From Lates calcarifer (lineage: Eukaryota; Chordata; Actinopteri; Centropomidae): DNA of 64,000 bases. The DNA lies in the NCBI RefSeq assembly GCF_001640805.2, contig NC_066835.1:7620227-7684226 (forward strand), given 5' to 3'. Each line of letters opens with the position of its first letter. Position 1 is the stretch's first letter. Shown here one piece after another: positions 60,314 through 64,000 of the stretch. A program made the position numbers and the translations under genes. Below the pieces are notes generated by a model. That model searched no databases and was not told where the DNA came from. It worked only from the letters and a program-made list of their open reading frames with translations.

Positions 60314-61719
60314 TTTGTGCATATTTTATCGAATTCTCCCATGACAGCGCTCGACATTCTTCGCTGCGCCTCATTGTGTTCCACGTTGCAAAACCAGGCT
60401 GATAAACAAGGGTGGCGAATTATGTAGTCAGAAACTTTTGAAACAATTGGGAGTCTGGGATGAGCTGGGGGGGGGGATTAATAAATCATATTTGTTCATA
60501 CATTAATAAGAAGTGGAGCTGATGAGGATAGGGGTGGGCTGAGCCCAACGTCGTTGACAGATTTCGAACATCAATATTTAAATAATATAAACAGATACAA
60601 CGCTCCCCCCACACTGGTTACAGAGTATGTTATGTGTGCATGTTCATGCAAGTATGTTTGAACAAGTAAGTGCACATTCATGTGTGAATTTGATTGTACG
60701 CTCAAACAGAAATCAAAGTTGAGGAAGCTCTCGTTTTTGCATTTCAAGGACAGAAATTAGATTTGTGATCAATCAAACACTGATCTAATCATCAGCTGAA
60801 AAAATGTTTAAAAGATATCTAAGCTAAGCTCATCTAAGCCATCCAAGACTAATGGTACGCAGCTAACATTAATGGGAACATTCATCACTTACCACATTAA
60901 AAGGCTTGGAGTCACTTGATCGTTTTATTAGAACATTACTGGAAAGATTTGAAACTTCAAAACAGACTTAAAACTTTGTCTATCAGCCATGTATGGTCAT
61001 TAAGCAACCGTGCCATTCTACTTTCAAAAAGTTGGCAGTGTAGACTATTCCAGCTGAGTGGCAGCGCACTTGGCTGTGCGCTGACCCTTTAAGGCCAAAT
61101 AGAAGCCGACTTTGGCTCATCTACAGTATGGCTGCCAGATGTGATTAGCATTCGGGGATATGGACATGGGCCGATTTGGAATGAGAATCAGTTCCAGTTA
61201 GGAGCATTTAGGCTAAATTTGGGCCGGTGTCATGCCTTTAAAATCATCCTGAAATAAAAAAAACAGTGCACTATCTTCATTCTTTTAGTTAAAAAGTAGC
61301 AACAAAATGTTTGTTTGTTTGTTTTTTCAGTCTAGCTGCATTTGCACATCTTCATTTTGGGTGCAGTGCAGGAGGTGTGAGTCAGAGTTAATATCAGGTT
61401 GGTTATTGGTATTGGTTATTCTAAAAGTATTCTATACTGCAATCAGGGCACTAAATACCATGGAGGACTTTGGCAGCAATAACAAAAGTGAGCCTTTGGT
61501 TCTATATTCTGTGATGTGACAAAGAAGCCCAGCCAATGTTTCTTTTGTTCAAAATAACACAATAAAGATGACAAATTTGGAATTTCCTCTATCCACAGTG
61601 TCTTTGCACTTCTAGTTTTATTGTCCCTGCACATTACCACACTGATGTATCCGGTAGCTGCTGCCTCAAGGTCACAGTGCAGCTAACAAACACATCTGGG
61701 AGATGCGACATGACAGGTG
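60314..61719. other. Non-coding background, no gene seen
   Basis: Unique AT-rich sequence with a G10 run at 60467-60476. No supported feature. Confidence 0.45.
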
Positions 61720-62040
61720 TGTTTGCGTGCCTGTTACATCTCGTCATTGACAACACGGGGGGATACATAAATGAGAGTCTTGCCCAGTCATGAGGTGTTA
61801 GGAAAATAAATGCAGTTTTCTGTTAAATGGGGACAAAGAAATAGATGACTCCCTGCTGGAGTTATTAGCACAGGCGTATCATTTAGCCCGAGTGTCCAGA
61901 TGTCATGAACATTTTTGTATTAGCTAATGAATTCTCTCTTTTCCCTTGAGCAACAGGATTCTTTTTACAACATCCTGTTCATGTTCATAATGACCAATTG
62001 CTTTAACTGAGATAACATTTGTTGCTGTGGGGGCTCGTTA
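61720..62040. promoter_or_regulatory. Candidate conserved non-coding element
   Basis: Balanced block with GATACATAAATGAGAG, TTATTAGCACAGGCG, GTATTAGCTAATGAATTC, CATGTTCATAATGACC and CAATTGCTTTAACTGAG. Closely spaced TAAT/ATTA cores and no simple repeats. Inference only. Confidence 0.28.
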
Positions 62041-62055
62041 CTACGTGTTAGGATT

Positions 62056-62080
62056 AAAAAAAAAAAAAAAAAAAAAAAAA
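62056..62080 (+). repeat. 25-base poly-A tract
   Basis: Twenty-five consecutive A with no recognised retroposon upstream. Confidence 0.95.
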
Positions 62081-62453
62081 GTTCCCATGCACCTGTGTAG
62101 GTGACTGCATGCTTGGTTATGTGTCTGTCGGTGGTGGTAAACATGACTCAAGTTAGACTGTAGCAAAGGCAAAAAAGCCCTGCAGTCAGGGTTTCTGTTA
62201 CTCTCTAATAGTGCTGCTGTGACAGAGATGAGTGGCAGTGAGCAATAACCCGGCAGGTCAATAAGAATTAAGGCCGGAGAGAAAGAGAGAGAGAAAGTGG
62301 AGGTACAGGGCTGTTAAAAAAAGAAGTGACTAGAGGAGGGGCTGTGCACTAAAGCTCAGATAACATTTCCTTTTTAGTTCATCAAAAATAACTGTTCACC
62401 GTCAGCAAAGTCAGTCACTCAGAAACTGCTGCAAGTTTGCCTCCTGTCTCTGT

Positions 62454-62479
62454 GTCTCTCTCTCTCTCTCTCTCTCTCT
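62454..62479 (+). repeat. (CT)n microsatellite
   Basis: About 13 TC/CT units after CTCTGTGT. Confidence 0.94.
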
Positions 62480-63209
62480 GGTAAATGCATCATGTATCAC
62501 GGTTCAGATTATTGTGCTCTCTTCTTTAAAAGTACAAACCTTCTGTCATACTTCATTTCTCAACTGGCAGTGTGCTAAACCCAGCCCACTGGTCTATCAT
62601 AGCTTAGCAACTGTAAGTCAGCTTTGGCTTCCTCCACTTGCCAAAACAGTATGGTTAGGGCTCTACTAAGAGCAATATTCTTTAGCATGCTAGGCTAAGT
62701 AGCAATACACAAACAATGCTGCTCCTTTATTCCTGTGATAACTGTCCACTTCCCATAGCCTGACAGGAAAGACAAACTACACAGATGCGGGTTTTTCTGT
62801 GTTACATGCTTTACTTATATGAGAGAAAAGGTTTCAGTGATGAGGACTCTCAAGTGTTTCCTTCCTCCTCAAGTTTCATCCTGCTGCTTATCATGACATT
62901 TCTACTGTGTTTGCCCTCCTGCAGTTTTTCTTATGTATCTTCCTTTAAGGATAAGACCTTTTTCACAACTTTGTAGCAGACATACCCATCCTTCTCCACA
63001 CCCTCCTTTCTCCATTTGTCAATTCTCATCCTCCCTCCTTTTGCTAATCAGAAAAAAATAAAAGGAAAAAGTGTATCAAAAGCTTCATGATTCTATGAAT
63101 GTTTTAAGTGTCCATTACTTTTACATGACCGGTGAACCGGTTGCCAAATTCCCATTACATGTCTTACTCAGTTACAGCCTTATTTTCACTCTCCTTTCTC
63201 TACCCTCAG
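62480..63209. other. Non-coding spacer
   Basis: Unique sequence. Two CTGCAG/CTCAG acceptor-like sites are present; only the one at 63209 leads into a notable frame. Confidence 0.4.
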
Positions 63210-63312
63210 GCAGAGGCTCCCTCAATATCAGAGAGAGCACAGTGACTACAGTTCTGAGAGCTCACCCAAAACCCCAAAACCTGAATACCCTAAGCTCACA
63301 GTGAAATCATAA
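63210..63312 (+). CDS. Candidate terminal coding exon
   Basis: A strong acceptor-like site, TTCACTCTCCTTTCTC then TACCCTCAG, ends at 63209. With one leading base completing a split codon, the frame from 63211 gives 33 residues then TAA at 63310-63312. The residues are polar and varied, for example QRLPQYQREHSDYSSESS followed by PKTPKPEYPKLTVKS, which resembles a cytoplasmic protein tail. The frame has no ATG, so it would be missed by start-codon-based searches. Against it: 33 open codons can arise by chance, another frame is also open here, and no polyadenylation signal was fixed. Family not recognised. Confidence 0.22.
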
Positions 63313-63339
63313 ACCATTTCAGGCTCAGCGAACCAAGCA

Positions 63340-63620
63340 ATCACAGCATTTACAGAACATTTTCAGGGGTGACACAAAGTTCCCTGGGGATTTGAATAAA
63401 GTTTTCAGCATTTTCTCACAGCCATCAGCGGGCTCAATGTATAATTAATCCTTTTCTTCACCCTTTATAAACTTTGCATTACCGCACTGCAAAATGCATA
63501 TTCAATGTGCATCACCTGCTGTGACTCGTTGGCAGCCAACATGAATCTTGTCTCCATTAGCTGAAAGACAGTTAATCAGCTGGTGGTACAGTATCTGCAT
63601 ATCATTGTTCTGGAGGTTTC
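63340..63620. promoter_or_regulatory. Candidate conserved non-coding element
   Basis: Repeat-free block with ATGTATAATTAATCC, TTTATAAACTTTGCATTACC, AATGCATATTCAATGTGC and GACAGTTAATCAGCTGG. These look like homeodomain and POU-type words at high density. Inference only. Confidence 0.27.
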
Positions 63621-64000
63621 CCATAATGTTAATGTTAGGTCAGGGTGAACGGAGCAAGTGCCATGCAAATGATGGTGCAGATTACGCATTTAACCTGTCA
63701 AAGCTCCTGCATTTAAATATACAGATGCAAATATTAAATGAAATAAGATGAAATCATTAAATTTTGCTCCCTGGACAGCCAATAGAAATATTTCTAATAT
63801 CATGGTGCACCAATTTGGATTGTACCACACTGTGACTTTCCCCTGCTGTTATGTTTTTCTTTATACCCATACATGGTTTGAGCCAGAGTGTACCATTGTG
63901 ACAAATATAAAATCTCCCTCCAACTCATTTGTCCTACATAAACTCAAGAGCAGTATCTATGGTGTGGTTATTCATTTTTAGATTTTGTGTCAACATTGAT
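63621..64000. other. Non-coding end of window, no gene seen
   Basis: AT-rich unique sequence. The short frames here have no recognisable content. Confidence 0.45.

Overview
This looks like nuclear DNA from a bony fish, probably a spiny-rayed (percomorph-type) teleost. The evidence is the dense set of (CA/GT)n and (GA)n microsatellites, the AT-rich non-coding background with many TAAT/ATTA motifs, and several dispersed repeats recognised as typical of teleost genomes: two Tc1-family DNA transposons, a CR1/L2-group LINE with an ATCTT-type 3' tail, a TGACCTTTGACC repeat, a CCATCCATCCATTATC repeat and an ACTACAAAGAGACAC minisatellite. The family names come from recall of repeat families; no database was searched. 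Nothing suggests a bacterial, viral or organellar source.

No complete protein-coding gene can be supported. The long open frames are either antisense or frameshifted transposon remnants, or pyrimidine-rich and CA-repeat reading frames. The window reads as a gene-poor stretch or a large intron. A few short open stretches with believable splice signals could be exons of an unseen plus-strand gene: 44183-44338 (signal-peptide-like), 50961-51053 (93-nt symmetric exon), 60072-60313 and 63210-63312 (possible terminal exon). Each is weak alone, and no protein family was recognised in any of them.

Layout. 1-5887: background with a purine-rich tract (2.6-3.1 kb) and an AT repeat. 5888-6996: non-autonomous DNA element with inverted ends. 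10478-12055: decayed Tc1-like transposon with long inverted repeats. 12380-12840: TGACCTTTGACC repeat. 16.1 kb: short dispersed repeat fragment. 18668-19338: hAT-like non-autonomous element. 19.3-26.4 kb: unique sequence with candidate conserved elements. 26477-26800: diverged tandem duplication. 28180-28530: repeat with a minisatellite core. 29029-29300: dispersed repeat. 32372-33230: internally deleted Tc1 transposon. 38440-38700: decayed dispersed repeat. 41600-42970: 5'-truncated, frameshifted LINE. 43.7-45.4 kb: CpG-richer area with the signal-peptide-like frame, a 19-bp perfect inverted repeat (44824-44985) and a candidate regulatory block. 45.5-64 kb: mostly unique sequence with microsatellites and the remaining candidate exons and elements.

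I see no clearly new biological system. The features most worth checking are the inverted repeat at 44.8 kb, the spaced TATTGATCT cluster at 25.4 kb and the candidate exons.
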